Source: JAEUMD01 sp050246945
GTDB lineage: Bacteria; Pseudomonadota; Alphaproteobacteria; Rhizobiales; Hyphomicrobiaceae
Length of the DNA stretch: 64,000 bases
Reading direction: 5' to 3'
Assembly (NCBI GenBank): GCA_050246945.1
Contig: JBFWVC010000003.1
Coordinates: 62,001-126,000 of the forward strand
The notes beneath the pieces were generated by a model, which worked only from the letters and a program-made list of their open reading frames with translations, had not been told where the DNA came from and made no database searches. Shown here in pieces: positions 27,893-37,369 of this stretch. Made by a program: the position numbers and the translations under genes. The stretch's first letter is position 1, and each line of letters starts with the position of its first letter.

Positions 27893-28499
27893 GGATCCTG
27901 GGGCTCCGTCATCATGATTGTGTTGTGTATACCGCCTGGCGGGCTTTAGACCGCCGCGGCTCTCGTCAGCGTGTTGGGCCGATGAGACCCTGCTACGTGC
28001 TTGCCTTCCATCATGGATTTCCGGCCTCTGTGGAAGACGTCGAGACCGCAGTGCGGCATTTGATCAATTGCCTGGCAAATCTTCCAGCGACGGCTTCGAT
28101 GGCCGTGCGGATTTCATGCGGTAGGATTTTGAACGGGCAAGACTTTAGCGGCTGACGGTCATGAAGCCAAGTGCGGCCGCGGTGTTCGCTCGGGATCCAT
28201 GCACGCCGCGCTCCTCGCGGCGGGGCCTTGGACCACACGGCAAGGATGCGGCCACCCGCCCGGCGGCCCTACCTCCGGGCCGGCTAAGCCGAATTTCCGC
28301 CACCGTGGTATGGGACCGGAAGCTGGGGGTTGAGCCGAGTCGATGGGGTTCTCCGGCCTACGGCGAACCCACTGAGACAATGGCTGTTGTGCTCGCATGG
28401 TTGGCTTACCCGGCCGCAAATGGGTATCGATGAGCGGCCGTCGGGCGGTCGATCCTGCCGTTGGGGCGGCATTTGCCTCCGGGGCGGCCTAGGGGTGGC
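27893..28499. other. pepA-lptF divergent intergenic region
   Basis: 607 bases with no gene that could be supported. It must contain the pepA promoter (minus) and the lptF-G-D promoter (plus). The part from 28160 to 28480 is very GC-rich with several short inverted repeats, for example GGCCC / GGGCC around 28263-28280. No known structured RNA was matched by eye. Confidence 0.45.
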
Positions 28500-29711
28500 A
28501 TGAGACTGATTTCGAAATACGTATTCCGGCAGGCGGCGAGCGCGGTGATGCTGATCCTCTCGTCGCTGGGTGGAATCGTCTGGATCGCGCTTGCCCTGAA
28601 AGAGCTCAACGTCGTCACCTCCGAAGGCAACGACGTGATCATGCTGGTGAAGATCACGTCTCTTGCGTTGCCCAACCTGCTGGCCGTGATCGCACCGTTC
28701 GCACTGCTTATCGCAACGATGCACACGCTCAATCGTCTCGGCGGAGACAGCGAACTCATCGTGCTCACGGCATCGGGCTCACCGGTCTGGGAATTGGCGC
28801 GACCGTTGCTGGCTTTGGCATTCATGGTGTCCATCGGCGTGGGTATCGTAAATCACGTGGTCCAACCGTGGAGCCTTCAAAAGCTCAAATCCTACATCGT
28901 TCAGATGCGCGCTGACCTGCTGTCCAAAGTCATACAGCCAGGACGCTTTTCGAGCCCGGAGGCCGACCTCGCCTTTCATATCCGGGCGCGCGACATGAAC
29001 GGCGATCTGCGCGGCCTCATGGTCTCGGACAGGCGCAAGAAAGAGGAGGATCGAGTATATCTGGCGGAAAGAGCTGTCATCACGAAACAGGACGAGACCG
29101 CCTACATGATCCTGTCGGATGGCCACATTCTGCGCCGTTCAGCCGTGAAAACTGCGCCTCAAATTGTCGTGTTCGATCAATATATCGTCAACCTGGACGA
29201 CTTCGACCGGCAGAGCGGCGTCGGCCCGATCGATTTCAAGCCGCGCGAGCGCTACCTGCACCAGCTCCTCTACCCGGAGGAAACGAGCAATCTCTATAAG
29301 AAGTTCAAGGGGCAGTTCCGCGCCGAGTTGCATGAGCGCTTTGCTGCCCCGCTCTATCCGATCGCCTTTGTGCTGATCGCGCTGGCGGCTGTCGGCCAAG
29401 CTCAGAGCACGCGCGAGAACCGCACCGAACGCCTGGTGTTCGGCTTCCTTATCGCAGTCGCATTGCGATTGGCCGGTTTCGCTGCCAACACCCTCGTCGT
29501 GAAATCCGGCGCGATGACGGTGCTGATGTATCTGCTGCCTTTGGGGGCAATCGCCGGGGCGGCCATCTCACTCAAGCGGGGCACACGGCCGCACAGCCGC
29601 TATTCGATCAGCGACGCCGTGCAGGAGCGCTTCGGACCCGTCCTCGCGAGACTTTCGCCGTTGCGCTGGCGGGGTCCCCAACCGGCCTCGACCGGGCCGG
29701 ACCGGAGCTGA
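28500..29711 (+). CDS. lptF: LPS export ABC transporter permease LptF
   Basis: LptF pairs with LptG and two LptB ATPases to extract LPS from the inner membrane and push it along the LptC-A-D bridge. The 403-residue protein has the YjgP/YjgQ layout: three N-terminal helices, a periplasmic beta-jellyroll domain (about 130-290), then three C-terminal helices. The ATG at 28500 (MRLISKYVFRQ) matches the family start and follows AGGGGTGG. The stop is 3 bases before lptG. Confidence 0.93.
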   Translation: MRLISKYVFRQAASAVMLILSSLGGIVWIALALKELNVVTSEGNDVIMLVKITSLALPNLLAVIAPFALLIATMHTLNRLGGDSELIVLTASGSPVWELARPLLALAFMVSIGVGIVNHVVQPWSLQKLKSYIVQMRADLLSKVIQPGRFSSPEADLAFHIRARDMNGDLRGLMVSDRRKKEEDRVYLAERAVITKQDETAYMILSDGHILRRSAVKTAPQIVVFDQYIVNLDDFDRQSGVGPIDFKPRERYLHQLLYPEETSNLYKKFKGQFRAELHERFAAPLYPIAFVLIALAAVGQAQSTRENRTERLVFGFLIAVALRLAGFAANTLVVKSGAMTVLMYLLPLGAIAGAAISLKRGTRPHSRYSISDAVQERFGPVLARLSPLRWRGPQPASTGPDRS

Positions 29712-29714
29712 CCC

Positions 29715-30812
29715 ATGCCTCTCATGCCCAGTATTATCGCGCGTTATATCGCCAAGGCATTTCTAATCGGAATCCTATCGACATTCGCTATTTGTTCGCT
29801 CCTGATTTTCATGATCGACATGATCGAACTGCTTCGGTTGTCGGGCAAGTATGGCAGCGTGCCCCTCACGACGCTGGTGAAGCTGGCCTTGCTGCGGCTG
29901 CCCACCTACACCGAATTCCTGCTGACGTTCACCGTCCTGGTCGGGTCGATCGGTGCCTTGATGCATCTGAGCCGGCGCAGCGAGCTGACCGTGATGCGTG
30001 CCAGCGGCATGTCGGTCTGGCAGTTCCTGAGGCCCGGGATGGCGGTGGCCTTCATCCTCGGGGGGCTCAGTGTGGCGTTTTACAATCCGCTGGCGGCAGC
30101 CTCTAGAACGAAGGCGGAACAAGCCTATGCGGAGGCGTTCGAGCGCGACTCCAACCTGCTTCAGTCAGGAGCCAGCGGCACCTGGATCCGACAGAACGGC
30201 ACTGACGGCCAATCGGTGCTCAATGCCAGCGCGGCGGCCGATCGGGGCTTGAGCCTGACCTCGGTGACTGCGCTCATTTACGATCACAATGGGATCTTCA
30301 AGGAACGCGTCGATGCAAAATCCGCCCGGCTGATGGACGGGTACTGGCGATTGCAAGAAGCCTGGGTTTCGCGCCCGTCGGAGGAACCCCAACAATACGG
30401 CACCTATCTGCTCTCGACGTATCTTACTCCGGAACGCGCGACAGAGGCTCTCGGCTCGGCCTACGCGACCTCGTTCTGGGAACTGCCGGGTTTGATAGAA
30501 GATGCTGAAAAAGCGTCGCTTTCCACAGAAACTTTTCGCATCCAATACGAGCTTCTACTGGCCCGCCCGCTGCTCTGCCTGACGATGGTGCTTTTGGCCG
30601 CCACTGTGTCGCTTAGGTCATTCCGCTCAGGGGGCATCCAGACTATGGTCGTTACTGGAATGATTGGGGGATTTGGCTTCTTTTTGCTGGCTGAAATTTC
30701 TCGACAGCTCGGTCTGGCTGGACTGGCGCCTGCGTGGGCAGCCGTCTGGCTACCGGTGTCGTTAACCATGTTCGTGTCGCTGACGGTGCTGATGCACCAG
30801 GAGGACGGCTGA
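29715..30812 (+). CDS. lptG: LPS export ABC transporter permease LptG
   Basis: Second transmembrane subunit of the LptB2FG extractor. The 365-residue protein begins PSIIARYIAKAFL, with membrane helices near 10-35, 55-85 and 95-115, a periplasmic jellyroll in the middle, and three C-terminal helices (about 275-360). It lies between lptF and lptD, with no spacing to the lptD frame. Confidence 0.93.
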   Translation: MPLMPSIIARYIAKAFLIGILSTFAICSLLIFMIDMIELLRLSGKYGSVPLTTLVKLALLRLPTYTEFLLTFTVLVGSIGALMHLSRRSELTVMRASGMSVWQFLRPGMAVAFILGGLSVAFYNPLAAASRTKAEQAYAEAFERDSNLLQSGASGTWIRQNGTDGQSVLNASAAADRGLSLTSVTALIYDHNGIFKERVDAKSARLMDGYWRLQEAWVSRPSEEPQQYGTYLLSTYLTPERATEALGSAYATSFWELPGLIEDAEKASLSTETFRIQYELLLARPLLCLTMVLLAATVSLRSFRSGGIQTMVVTGMIGGFGFFLLAEISRQLGLAGLAPAWAAVWLPVSLTMFVSLTVLMHQEDG

Positions 30813-30815
30813 GTG

Positions 30816-33278
30816 ATGCGTGAAACGCGGTCACCGCAGGCGGGGTGCGGGACAGCTCGCACTGGCGAGCTGCGCGTGTGCGCGCGGGCGGGAACGCTTG
30901 CGCGCGCTGTCGCGGTTGCCGTTCTCGCGATCGTGTCTGCTTTCGTGCTGACGACTTCAGAGGCCGCTGCGCGCAGCTCGGGCGAAGGCAACGACTACGT
31001 CAGCCGGGTTCACGGGGCTCCCACTTCGAAGAAGGCCTTCCCGTCGAAGGGCGGCAATCCGTTTGGCAAAATCAAGCCACCGGACAAGACGCAACCGCTC
31101 TATCTGCAGGGCGACCAGCTCATCTACGACAACGACTCCAACAGCGTTATCGCGCGCGGCAATGTCGAGATCTACTACTCGAACTACATCCTGACCGCGG
31201 ATGAGGTCGTCTACGACCAGAGCGCCCAGACGCTGACGGCTGTCGGCAACGTCGTGCTGAAGGAGCCCAATGGCAACGTCGTGCGGGCCGATCGCTATAC
31301 GCTGACCGACGATTTCCGCGACGGTTTCGTGCAATCCTTGTCCGTGGTCGCCAAAGATGACACGCGCATCGCCGCGGAGCGCGCGACACGGCGGGAGGGC
31401 AACGTCACCGAGTTCATCAACGGCAAGTTCACGCCCTGCAAGAGCGAGGGCGGCATGCCGCCGCTCTGGTGTATCTCGGCGGCGCGAGTGATCCACGACA
31501 AGCAGGCAGCGAGCATCACCTACCAGGACGCACAGTTCGAGCTGTTCGGCCAGCCGATCCTTTATGTCCCCTACTTCGAACACGCAGACCCTTCGGTAAA
31601 GCGCAAGTCGGGCCTGCTGCCGCCAGGATTCGGCGTGTCCAGCAACAACCTCGGCTTTTATACCGAGGTGCCCTACTACTTCGCTCTCGCTCCGAATTAC
31701 GATTTCCTGTTCAACCCGATGTACACCGCCAAGCAGGGCGTGGTCTGGCAGGGCGAATGGCGCCACCGCCTTGCCAACGGCATGTACACGATCAAGTTCT
31801 CCGGGCTCGACCAGGACTGGCGGAATTTGCCCGGAGTACCGGATCGCTCCCTCGGCGGATTGCGCGGGACGATCGAAACGAAGGGCAAGTTCTCGCTGGG
31901 CAGCTGGTGGAACTTCGGTTGGGACGCGACGCTGGAGACCGACGACACCTATCGCCGGTTCTACAAGCTCGATGGCGTGCTGCTCACCGACCGCGTCAAC
32001 GAGGTCTACCTCGAAGGAATTTCCGGCCGCAATTACATGGGCATCAAGCTCTATCAATTCGGCGGTCTGACCTTCCAGGACACCGATACCGCCGAGAGCC
32101 TCGTTCATCCGATCATCGACCACAACTATGTGCTCGCCGATCCGGTTCTTGGCGGCGAGCTGAAGTGGAACTCCAACGCGCTCAGCTTCTCGCGCAATGG
32201 CGACTACAGCACCGCGACGAACGTCAATCAGGAGTTGACCCGTGCCATTACCGAGGTCAAGTGGCGCCGGCAGCTCACCGATTCACTGGGCATCACCTAC
32301 ACGCCCTTCGCGCACCTGCGCGGCGATGCCTATTCCTACGCCGGCTACAATCAGGCCTCGACACCCGTGGACGAGAGCACCAGCTTCGTGCGCGGACTGG
32401 CTGCGGGCGGCGCGACCATCAGCTATCCATGGGTTGCCAATGGCAGCTTGGGCAGCCATGTGATCGAACCGATTGGCCAGATCATCGTGCGGCAAGCGCA
32501 CGTGCAGCAGAACCAGCTGCCGGATGAGGATGCGCGCAGCCTCGTATTCGACGACACTACGCTGTTCGAGGTCGACAAGTTCTCCGGCTACGACCGGATT
32601 GAAACCGGCACGCGCGCCAATGTCGGCGTGCAATACACGTTCACCCGCAACAATGGCGGTTATGCCAAGCTGGTGGCCGGGCAGAGCTTCCAGCTGGATG
32701 GTGAGAACCCGTACAAGGATCCGGGCGTAGATTTCGATGGAACTCCCAACTACAATCCCTACAGCGGTCTGGAGACAAGCCGTTCCGACTATGTTTTGGG
32801 CGCCTACCTTGCCCCATCGAACGTCTTCCGCGTCATTTCGCAAAGCCGTTTCGATCAGGACAACTTCGCGCTGCGGAGAACCGATCTTGCCGGCCAGTTG
32901 AATTTCGGCCCGGTCATTGCGCAGGCCACCTATACATTCTCCGCGCTCGATCCGCAGCAGAAGGCGGACGACCAGCAGGACATCTCCGGCGCCCTCGGAC
33001 TCCAGCTCTCCGAGCACTGGAGCATGCTGGCAACCATGCGCTACGATTTGGACGAGTCGCGGCGGCTGATAGATACGTTCCAGATCAAGTACTCGGATGA
33101 GTGCTTCGTTCTGACGGCCACCTATCAGGAGTCGTTCATCAAAGATCCGGCACGAGATCTGGAGCCCGACCGCACGGTGATGCTGAACTTCCAGTTCAAG
33201 CACTTGGGCTCTTATCAGTACAAGACCGATGCGCTGGACTTCGTTTTCGGCGACCAGCAGAACGAGCTCAGGCCCTAG
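30816..33278 (+). CDS. lptD: LPS assembly outer membrane protein LptD
   Basis: LptD is the outer-membrane barrel that, with the LptE plug, inserts LPS into the outer leaflet. The 820-residue protein has a signal peptide (about 25-52), an OstA/LptA-like jellyroll (LYLQGDQLIYDNDSNSVIA... to about 200), and a large C-terminal barrel. A Cys-X10-Cys-type pair in TPCKSEGGMPPLWC resembles the cysteines of alphaproteobacterial LptD. A GTG one codon upstream directly abuts the lptG stop. Co-localisation with lptF, lptG and surA, the chaperone for LptD, fits. Confidence 0.94.
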   Translation: MRETRSPQAGCGTARTGELRVCARAGTLARAVAVAVLAIVSAFVLTTSEAAARSSGEGNDYVSRVHGAPTSKKAFPSKGGNPFGKIKPPDKTQPLYLQGDQLIYDNDSNSVIARGNVEIYYSNYILTADEVVYDQSAQTLTAVGNVVLKEPNGNVVRADRYTLTDDFRDGFVQSLSVVAKDDTRIAAERATRREGNVTEFINGKFTPCKSEGGMPPLWCISAARVIHDKQAASITYQDAQFELFGQPILYVPYFEHADPSVKRKSGLLPPGFGVSSNNLGFYTEVPYYFALAPNYDFLFNPMYTAKQGVVWQGEWRHRLANGMYTIKFSGLDQDWRNLPGVPDRSLGGLRGTIETKGKFSLGSWWNFGWDATLETDDTYRRFYKLDGVLLTDRVNEVYLEGISGRNYMGIKLYQFGGLTFQDTDTAESLVHPIIDHNYVLADPVLGGELKWNSNALSFSRNGDYSTATNVNQELTRAITEVKWRRQLTDSLGITYTPFAHLRGDAYSYAGYNQASTPVDESTSFVRGLAAGGATISYPWVANGSLGSHVIEPIGQIIVRQAHVQQNQLPDEDARSLVFDDTTLFEVDKFSGYDRIETGTRANVGVQYTFTRNNGGYAKLVAGQSFQLDGENPYKDPGVDFDGTPNYNPYSGLETSRSDYVLGAYLAPSNVFRVISQSRFDQDNFALRRTDLAGQLNFGPVIAQATYTFSALDPQQKADDQQDISGALGLQLSEHWSMLATMRYDLDESRRLIDTFQIKYSDECFVLTATYQESFIKDPARDLEPDRTVMLNFQFKHLGSYQYKTDALDFVFGDQQNELRP

Positions 33279-33694
33279 ACATATCACTGACATAGTGTGA
33301 ATGAGATCGCGAAATCCGCCTAGGCACCCAGCCAAAAAATTAAGAAACGGACGCTTGCGGCCCGAGCGCCAGGCGAGCCCTGGCCATCTATTTTCCTAGG
33401 TGATCTGGCGTCACGGTCGGTTGACGACCTTGGTCCCGGCATCAAACAGCCGACCCAGAACACGAGCGCTGCTGAGTGGGGCAACGTCGGGAGGCATGCG
33501 GGCTTCCAGAAGCCGATCGGTGGGCCGCCGAGTGGTGCCGACAAGCACGCTTTCTCGCCGGAGCTATTTGAGCCCCAGCCACGGCGTTGCCATGGTCTTG
33601 TGGATAAGGCAATCTTCGCCGCCACGGGCGGGGTATCATCACACTCCAGCGAATCGCCGCAGCACAAGCGGTTTTTGACGTCCGGGAACTCTTC
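33279..33694. other. lptD-surA intergenic region
   Basis: 416 bases without a supportable gene. In many relatives surA follows lptD closely, so this gap is larger than expected. Short frames on both strands have no recognisable content. No terminator with a T-tract was seen after lptD. Confidence 0.4.
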
Positions 33695-34936
33695 ATGTCC
33701 TCAAGGCTCGACATTAATCGAAGCGCGTTCTCCCTTACCGCATTTGGCGCCGGTCTTTGCGCCGCTGCGGCAATGTTTTCCGGCTTCTTCGGTTCCGGCC
33801 CCAGGCAGGCGCATGCGGCCAGCAGCGAGCATGCAATCGTCGTCTTGGTCAATGATGAGCCGATCACCGCCTACGAGGTAGAACAGCGGGGCCGCATGCT
33901 CGCGCTCAGCGCCAACATCGGCGACTACATCCGCAGCAACGCCAAATCGCGCTGGGAGAAGCTCGTCAAGAACCCGAAGATAAATGACGAGTTCCGCGCC
34001 TACGCGACCAAGCGCAATCCGAAGTCGCGCGAGGAGTTGCAGAAGATCCAGCAGGAGTTCATCAAGGGCAAGCAGAAGGCCATGATGGAACAGCTGCAGA
34101 GCGAAGCCCGCGCTCAGGCGGCACGAGGCACGGAGAAACAGGCGATCAAGGAACTTGTCGAGGAGAGGCTCAAGCTCCAGGAGGCCAAGCGCAACAACGT
34201 GGTCGCCACCGACGACGAGGTCAACAAGATTATCTCTGGCATCGCGCAACGCAACAAGATGACCATCGACCAGTTCGCAAAGCATATGGCCGGCTCAGGC
34301 GTTGACATTGCCACCATGCGCCAGCGCTTCCGCGCCATGGTATCTTGGAACGCCGTCGTCCGGCGTCGTTTCGGCTATCAGATTGCCGTCACCGAGCGCG
34401 ACGTCGACCGCTTCGTCGATCCGGCGTTCGCCGGCGGTGATGACGACGACAGCGCAAGCAATGTCCAACTCAAGGTTCAGCGGGTCACGCTTGCGGTGCC
34501 AAGCAACCTCGACCAGCGCATCGTTGCCGAGAAGCTCGCCCAGGCCGACCAACTGCGGCGCAAATTCGCGGGCTGCAAGTCGACGGCAAAGCTCGCCTCG
34601 TCTTTCGGGGGCAAGTTCGAGGATCTCGGCGTGCGTCAGCCGGGCAGTATCGCCGAGCCAACGCGCACGCTGCTGCTCAACGCCAAGAGCGGAGAAATGA
34701 TCCCACCCAACGTCGGCCCCGACGGCGTCGAGCTTTGGGCGGTGTGCGAGCGCAAGGAGATTGCGGCAGACAAGGCGGCACCGGGGGCTGGCGGAGACAC
34801 AGGCAGTTCGGCGAAGGAGGAGCGACGGCGCAAGGAGCTCGACATCCTGGCACGCAAGCACCTGAAGGATCTCCGGCAGGACGCAACGATCGACTGCCGG
34901 GCCGAGCCGAAATCGGGCTTGTGCCAGGCGCTCTGA
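33695..34936 (+). CDS. surA: SurA-type periplasmic chaperone / peptidylprolyl isomerase
   Basis: SurA escorts unfolded outer-membrane proteins across the periplasm. The 413-residue protein has a signal peptide cleaved near AHA-AS (about 40), a SurA N-terminal domain starting IVVLVNDEPITAYEVEQR and running to about 220, and one divergent parvulin-like domain (about 250-350, with SSFGGKFEDLGVRQPGSI). The second parvulin domain of E. coli SurA is absent. The N-domain contains a long charged insertion (about 85-155). Position between lptD and pdxA supports the assignment. Confidence 0.85.
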   Translation: MSSRLDINRSAFSLTAFGAGLCAAAAMFSGFFGSGPRQAHAASSEHAIVVLVNDEPITAYEVEQRGRMLALSANIGDYIRSNAKSRWEKLVKNPKINDEFRAYATKRNPKSREELQKIQQEFIKGKQKAMMEQLQSEARAQAARGTEKQAIKELVEERLKLQEAKRNNVVATDDEVNKIISGIAQRNKMTIDQFAKHMAGSGVDIATMRQRFRAMVSWNAVVRRRFGYQIAVTERDVDRFVDPAFAGGDDDDSASNVQLKVQRVTLAVPSNLDQRIVAEKLAQADQLRRKFAGCKSTAKLASSFGGKFEDLGVRQPGSIAEPTRTLLLNAKSGEMIPPNVGPDGVELWAVCERKEIAADKAAPGAGGDTGSSAKEERRRKELDILARKHLKDLRQDATIDCRAEPKSGLCQAL

Positions 34937-35107
34937 GAGCGGTGCACCAAGCCTGCGCGCGCCGGGGGTCAGTGTCTACCGCACGCCGTTTGGTGCGCGT
35001 GTGGATGGCGCGCATCATATGCTGGAAACTTGGCAGCCCCGCAATCGCGGCCATGTTTCAAAGGGTCCGGACCATAGATCCGCCCAAACGATCCGGTCCC
35101 TCGTCTG

Positions 35108-35276
35108 AAGCATGTTTTTCACGCTGAACCGCTGCACGCTTCAGCTAAACATGCGACTTTGTTCCTTGAGCATGTTTTTCACGCTGAACCGCTGCACGCT
35201 TCAGCTAAACATGCGACTTTGTTCCTTGAGCATGTTTTTCACGCTGAACCGCTGCACACTTCAGCTAAACATGCTC
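35108..35276 (+). repeat. three tandem copies of a 49-bp palindromic repeat, 60-bp period
   Basis: Copies occupy about 35108-35156, 35168-35216 and 35228-35276, separated by identical 11-base spacers, so the period is exactly 60. The unit begins GAGCATGTTT and ends AAACATGC. Copies 1 and 2 are identical except for their first base; copy 3 differs by one internal base and ends in the full AAACATGCTC. Each copy can form an outer stem of up to 10 bp and an inner stem GCTGAA / TTCAGC. The array fills the right half of the 341-base surA-pdxA gap and ends one base before the pdxA ATG. Confidence 0.95.
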
Positions 35277-35277
35277 T

Positions 35278-36357
35278 ATGGCATCCATGAACACGGATCT
35301 CGCAAGACAATCGCGCGCGGCGCCGCTGGCGGTGACCATGGGTGATCCTGCCGGCATCGGACTGGAGCTGACGGCGATGGCCTGGCATCGCCGTCATTCA
35401 GATCACATTCCGCCGTTTGCATTCTACGGATGCGCTGCAGCACTTGGCGCGCGCGCTCACGAGGTCGGAATGGCCCTGCCCTTGCGGGTTGTCACCGAAC
35501 CGCGCGACGCCATGCCAACTTTCGATGCGGCGCTCCCCGTCATCGACATTCCCTTGATTGCGCGCCCCGTCCCTGGCGTCGCGTCTCCCAGCAATGCCGG
35601 TGCGGTGATCGCCTCCATCGAGCGTGCGGTTGCAGATACGGTCAGGGGAGGCGCGGGCGCGGTGGTAACGAATCCGATCGCCAAGAGCGTTCTCTACCAG
35701 GCCGGCTTTACGCATCCGGGGCACACCGAATTCCTGGCGGAACTGGCCGGGCGGCTGGTTCCGGGAGGGCCGTATCTGCCGGTGATGATGATTGCGTCGG
35801 AGGCGCTGCGCGTCGTTCCCCTGACGATCCATATTCCGCTAGCTGCTGTTCCTGGCGCCATCAGGACTGATTCAATCGTGCAGTGCGCGCGGATCATGGC
35901 GATTGCGCTCAAGCGCGACTTCGCAATTGCGCACCCGCGTATCGCGATTGCCGGTCTCAATCCGCATGCAGGTGAGGACGGGAGCATGGGGCGCGAGGAT
36001 ATCGAGATCATCGCGCCCGCGATTGCGCAACTGAAGGCCGAAGGGATTGACGTCAGCGGGCCGCACCCGGCCGATACGCTCTTTCATGCAGAACGGCGTG
36101 CGACCTATGATGCGGTGCTGGCGATGTATCACGATCAGGCGCTGATACCGGCAAAGACGCTGGCCTTCGAAACGGGCGTGAACGTCACGCTTGGCCTTCC
36201 GTTCGTCAGGACGTCTCCTGACCATGGCACGGCATTCGACATCGCCGGGCGGGGATTGGCCTCGCCATCAAGTCTCATTGCCGCGATGCGTCTCGCTCGG
36301 AGCATGAGTGACATGCGCGCCGCAGCGAACGGCGCTATCGCGACGGACGCTTTATGA
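35278..36357 (+). CDS. pdxA: 4-hydroxythreonine-4-phosphate dehydrogenase
   Basis: PdxA oxidises 4-phosphohydroxy-L-threonine in the DXP-dependent route to pyridoxal phosphate. The 359-residue protein has LAVTMGDPAGIGLEL near the N-terminus, TNPIAKSVLYQAGFTHPGHTEFL with a metal-binding histidine, and the C-terminal YHDQALIPAKTLAF. Two in-frame ATGs (35278 and 35287) are possible; neither has a clear ribosome-binding site because the tandem palindrome array lies directly upstream. The gene overlaps ksgA by four bases (ATGA). Confidence 0.93.
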   Translation: MASMNTDLARQSRAAPLAVTMGDPAGIGLELTAMAWHRRHSDHIPPFAFYGCAAALGARAHEVGMALPLRVVTEPRDAMPTFDAALPVIDIPLIARPVPGVASPSNAGAVIASIERAVADTVRGGAGAVVTNPIAKSVLYQAGFTHPGHTEFLAELAGRLVPGGPYLPVMMIASEALRVVPLTIHIPLAAVPGAIRTDSIVQCARIMAIALKRDFAIAHPRIAIAGLNPHAGEDGSMGREDIEIIAPAIAQLKAEGIDVSGPHPADTLFHAERRATYDAVLAMYHDQALIPAKTLAFETGVNVTLGLPFVRTSPDHGTAFDIAGRGLASPSSLIAAMRLARSMSDMRAAANGAIATDAL

Positions 36358-37283
36358 GCAAGGCTAGCGACAAGACCGTAAGCACCGAGCCCGGCATGGT
36401 CGATCCTGCTCCGCGCGGTGGGCAAAACCCCGATGGCCTGCCGGCGCTGCGCGACGTCATTGCCGAATATCACCTCGCGCCGAAAAAGAATCTCGGCCAG
36501 AACTTCCTGCTCGATCTCAATCTGACGCGAAAGCTGGCGCGGGCCGCGGGGCCGCTGGAAGGGCAAACAGTGATCGAGATCGGACCTGGTCCGGGAGGAC
36601 TGACGCGTGCTCTCCTGCTGGAGGGAGCCAAACGCGTGATCGCTGTGGAACGGGACGACCGTGCCGTCGCCGCGCTCGGTCAAGTGGCCGCACGCTATCC
36701 GGGAAGACTCGAGATTTTGGCCGCTGACGCACTTGCAATAGATTGGCGGCGCGAGTTGGCGCGCCTGCAAGTCGAAGAACGCGTGATCATCGCCGCCAAC
36801 CTGCCCTACAACATCGCGACCATGCTGCTGGTGGGGTGGCTCGAAACCGAGCCGTGGCCACCGTGGTTCTCTTCAATGTCGCTGATGTTCCAGAAGGAGG
36901 TGGCCGAGCGGATCGTGGCGCTTCCCGGTTCGAAAGCCTATGGGCGCCTGGCGGTCATTTCGCAGTGGCGGACCGAGGTTCGCATCGGCATCCGCTTGGG
37001 ACCGGAAGCGTTCACACCGCCCCCGAAAGTTGCATCGGCCATCGTTCACTTCACGCCGCGCGCGACCCCCTCCCCTGACTGCTCCGTCGCCACCCTCGGG
37101 CGCGTAACCCAAGCGGCATTTGGACAACGGCGGAAAATGCTGCGTCAGAGTCTCAAGTCACTGGTGCCGATGCCAGAGCTGCTTTTGCGGGAAGTCGGCA
37201 TCTCGCCGGAAGAGCGGGCAGAGCGCGTCAGCGTGGAACAGTTCGCGATGCTCGCACAGGTGCTTGACCGCGGGCTGCGATGA
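36354..37283 (+). CDS. rsmA: 16S rRNA (adenine1518/1519-N6)-dimethyltransferase
   Basis: RsmA (KsgA) dimethylates two adjacent adenines in the helix 45 loop of 16S rRNA late in 30S assembly. The 309-residue protein has KKNLGQNFLLD (44-54), the SAM motif EIGPGPGGLTR (75-85) and the catalytic NLPYN (149-153). A variable N-terminal extension of about 30 residues precedes the conserved part. It is translationally coupled to pdxA, as in most proteobacteria. Confidence 0.96.
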   Translation: MSKASDKTVSTEPGMVDPAPRGGQNPDGLPALRDVIAEYHLAPKKNLGQNFLLDLNLTRKLARAAGPLEGQTVIEIGPGPGGLTRALLLEGAKRVIAVERDDRAVAALGQVAARYPGRLEILAADALAIDWRRELARLQVEERVIIAANLPYNIATMLLVGWLETEPWPPWFSSMSLMFQKEVAERIVALPGSKAYGRLAVISQWRTEVRIGIRLGPEAFTPPPKVASAIVHFTPRATPSPDCSVATLGRVTQAAFGQRRKMLRQSLKSLVPMPELLLREVGISPEERAERVSVEQFAMLAQVLDRGLR

Positions 37284-37320
37284 GGCACCCTGCGCGTCGC
37301 GCGATCCGGTCGTCTTGTTT

Positions 37321-37369
37321 GAGCATGTTTTTCACGCAAAGCCGCTGCGCACTGATGCACGACATGCAT
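37321..37369 (+). repeat. diverged copy of the 49-bp palindromic repeat at the rsmA/gmk junction
   Basis: The first 17 bases match the pdxA array copies; the rest is about half conserved. Stem arms GCATGT (37323-37328) and ACATGC (37362-37367) are kept. It fills most of the 85 bases between the convergent stops of rsmA and gmk, and its last base is part of the gmk stop codon. It could act as a transcript-end hairpin for both genes. Confidence 0.8.

Noticed and set aside
26450..27949. 499-codon plus-strand frame opposite pepA
   Set aside because: Antisense shadow; pepA on the other strand carries full family signatures.
28160..28480. GC-rich structured stretch before lptF as RNase P RNA, SRP RNA or tmRNA
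   Set aside because: None of the conserved motifs of these RNAs was found; short inverted repeats alone are expected in DNA of this composition.
30957..32123. 388-codon minus-strand frame opposite lptD
   Set aside because: Antisense shadow of lptD with biased composition and no start signal.
33320..33667. 115-codon minus-strand frame in the lptD-surA gap
   Set aside because: No ribosome-binding site, no recognisable domain, and opposite orientation to the conserved operon around it.
35108..35276. Tandem 49-bp repeats with 11-base gaps read as a small CRISPR array
   Set aside because: The gaps are identical and far too short to be spacers, the repeat is much longer than a CRISPR repeat, diverged copies are scattered elsewhere, and no cas gene is present.
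35112..35345. 77-codon open frame through the tandem array (repeated MFFTLNRCTLQLNM units)
   Set aside because: The period of 60 keeps any frame open; the frame is not that of pdxA, there is no ribosome-binding site, and the peptide matches nothing recognised.
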